Source: Lucifuga dentata
Taxonomy: Eukaryota; Chordata; Actinopteri; Ophidiiformes; Bythitidae
Length of the DNA stretch: 64,000 nt
Reading direction: 5' to 3'
NCBI GenBank assembly: GCA_014773175.1
Contig: VXCM01000227.1
Span: forward strand, 1 to 64,000
A program made the position numbers and the translations under genes. Shown here piece after piece: positions 62,643-64,000 of this stretch (its first letter is position 1; the number at the start of each line of letters is the position of its first letter). A model generated the notes under the pieces. That model searched no databases. It was not told the DNA's origin and saw only the letters and a program-made list of their open reading frames with translations.

Positions 62643-62675
62643 GTTTCCCTCATTCACACCACTGAAGAGGTACTC
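62532..62675 (-). CDS. fndc3a: fndc3a exon with start codon (coding 62532..62642)
   Basis: The exon follows an acceptor (ttgttgcag at 62676 on the minus strand). It has 33 nt of 5' UTR, then ATG at 62642..62640 in a strong context (AAACATGG), and encodes residues 1-37. The donor gtacgc follows CAGCAG. The upstream frame is open through the acceptor, so a longer N-terminus from an earlier exon is not excluded. The match of MADHTPPLESGQLL to the mammalian start supports this ATG. Confidence 0.9.
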
Positions 62676-64000
62676 CTGCAACAAAGACACAGCGGTCAGT
62701 GTAAGTGCTCAAAAAACACACCGCAAAGCTTTGTGGCAAAATCATCTTCAGTCTTCCAGCTAAGTCATTAGACCTGTGCTGAGAAATACGTTTAGCCGAG
62801 TCACACAGGAAAAATGTAAGGGCTCCTCCGCCAATAGATTGGTGTGCCTGTCAGTGCTCGTCATGGAGCTCCTGACGAACCTCGGCGATACAGATTAAAA
62901 CTGTGGTCCAACCAAATCCCTGATGAGATTTCTAATAACACATGACATGAGATTTGATAAAGATCTTGAGTCTAAATTTTTAAATATGTTACGATGATTT
63001 CTGCTGACATTTACACAGTACAATCTTTTGTCATTGGTTCTGTCTATTAAAGTTAAGTAGGTAATGAAAATGGACGAATGATTGGAAATGACTGAATATA
63101 TGAACCATGGTTTTTACTGCTCTGGATTCACTACAGAGTACCACAGATAATGACGATATACTATAATAATACTGGTGCAGGATTATCATAGGAGTGTTAT
63201 AGGGACAGCCTGTGCATTTCACACATTTTGTGATCCAATGTAATCTTGGTATGACACAAACTGGCATTCAGTCGGCTGGTGAAGTACATCCAGTGCAGTG
63301 AAACTTAGAAGTCTTATTTGCTGATCCTTTGACACCTCAACTCTGCAGACTGTAATACACACTGCACCAGTGGGAGTCAATATGACACAGGATCTGTGTG
63401 TTTTTAGATCTGTGGCAGTTTTGCAGCAGCAACAACCACAATAAGGTGTAGAAGAGCCTAATAATGTGTATGTCTGTCAAGGACTCTGATGTTTGCTGCA
63501 AATTAAATATGCAGAACAGTGATTCAAAGTCTGTTGTTGAAATCTCTTGTTGTTGGTTACTCCGTCTGTTGTTGTCTGAGCTCTTACTCTTAAAAAGGAT
63601 TTGTATGGTTCATATGAATGGTGGGAAATAATATGGCAAACCCTATGAGCTAAAGTTACAGAGAAGCTTGCCTGGAAAAGTCTGTTTGAGAGGAGGAGCT
63701 TTTCAACAATGCACTCCTTCCATGACTCGCTCAGATTTCATCGAACCAACTTATTCACAATTTAACAGTTTTTAGATGAGCTAGCTTAAATGATCCTATA
63801 TAATCTAAAAATTAAATTGCTCAATTCAAATTTGCAAAAGGTGTTTTCTCATTTATTCTTTAGTTTTTTTGTACTGTTATCAGTAAAAGAATGAACAATG
63901 TCGTTAATGCTGAAAAACACTTAGCATTAATGTGCAATCAGCTGACTGATTTGACAACTTAATTACCTGTTTCTGCAGTAGACATCACTAAACCATTTTA
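62676..64000 (-). other. fndc3a upstream intron or 5' flank, no exon seen
   Basis: The acceptor at 62676 shows that this is intron at least at its left end. No CpG-rich promoter or further exon could be recognised up to the window edge. Confidence 0.6.

Noticed and set aside
62469..62690. Upstream ATG (MSLLQEYL) as the fndc3a start
   Set aside because: It lies across the splice acceptor at 62676, in intron sequence. The downstream ATG matches the family start.

Overview
This window is vertebrate nuclear DNA, most likely from a teleost fish (possibly a percomorph). It is AT-rich, intron-rich and full of microsatellites, tRNA-derived SINEs and short inverted-repeat transposons typical of fish. 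It holds two protein-coding genes, both on the minus strand, and one tRNA-Gly-like sequence. I found no operon, CRISPR, phage or other prokaryotic structure, and no convincing new biological system.

The right two thirds (22.3 to 62.7 kb) is one gene, fndc3a. I could place 25 coding exons whose phases all join. Once two assembly duplications are collapsed they give a 3729-nt CDS, or 1242 residues. The product has a proline-rich N-terminal region, nine fibronectin type III repeats and a C-terminal membrane anchor. The exon containing the start codon (62532..62675) begins with an acceptor site, so at least one 5' UTR exon and the promoter lie further right, probably outside the window. The first two introns in the window are about 10.6 and 11.1 kb.

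About 6.5 kb downstream on the same strand lies mlnr, the motilin receptor, with two coding exons (15050..15833 and 12132..12439) encoding 363 residues of a class A GPCR. The FNDC3A-MLNR order and orientation match human chromosome 13. The paralogous pair FNDC3B-GHSR lies elsewhere in vertebrates, and residue-level comparison favours FNDC3A and MLNR over those paralogs.

The left 11 kb has no recognisable gene. It holds repeats: a SINE, fragments of hAT-like elements, a LINE tail, a roughly 590-bp TTAA-flanked MITE, a strong polypyrimidine tract and CA repeats. Copies of the same MITE lie just downstream of mlnr and in an intron of fndc3a. The fndc3a copy carries a piece of the mlnr 3' end.

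An important technical feature is a set of single-N positions. Ten are flanked by exact 61 to 67 bp direct repeats, and others sit inside homopolymer or GA runs. The ten look like unmerged contig overlaps rather than biology. Two of them fall inside fndc3a exons and create false frameshifts.
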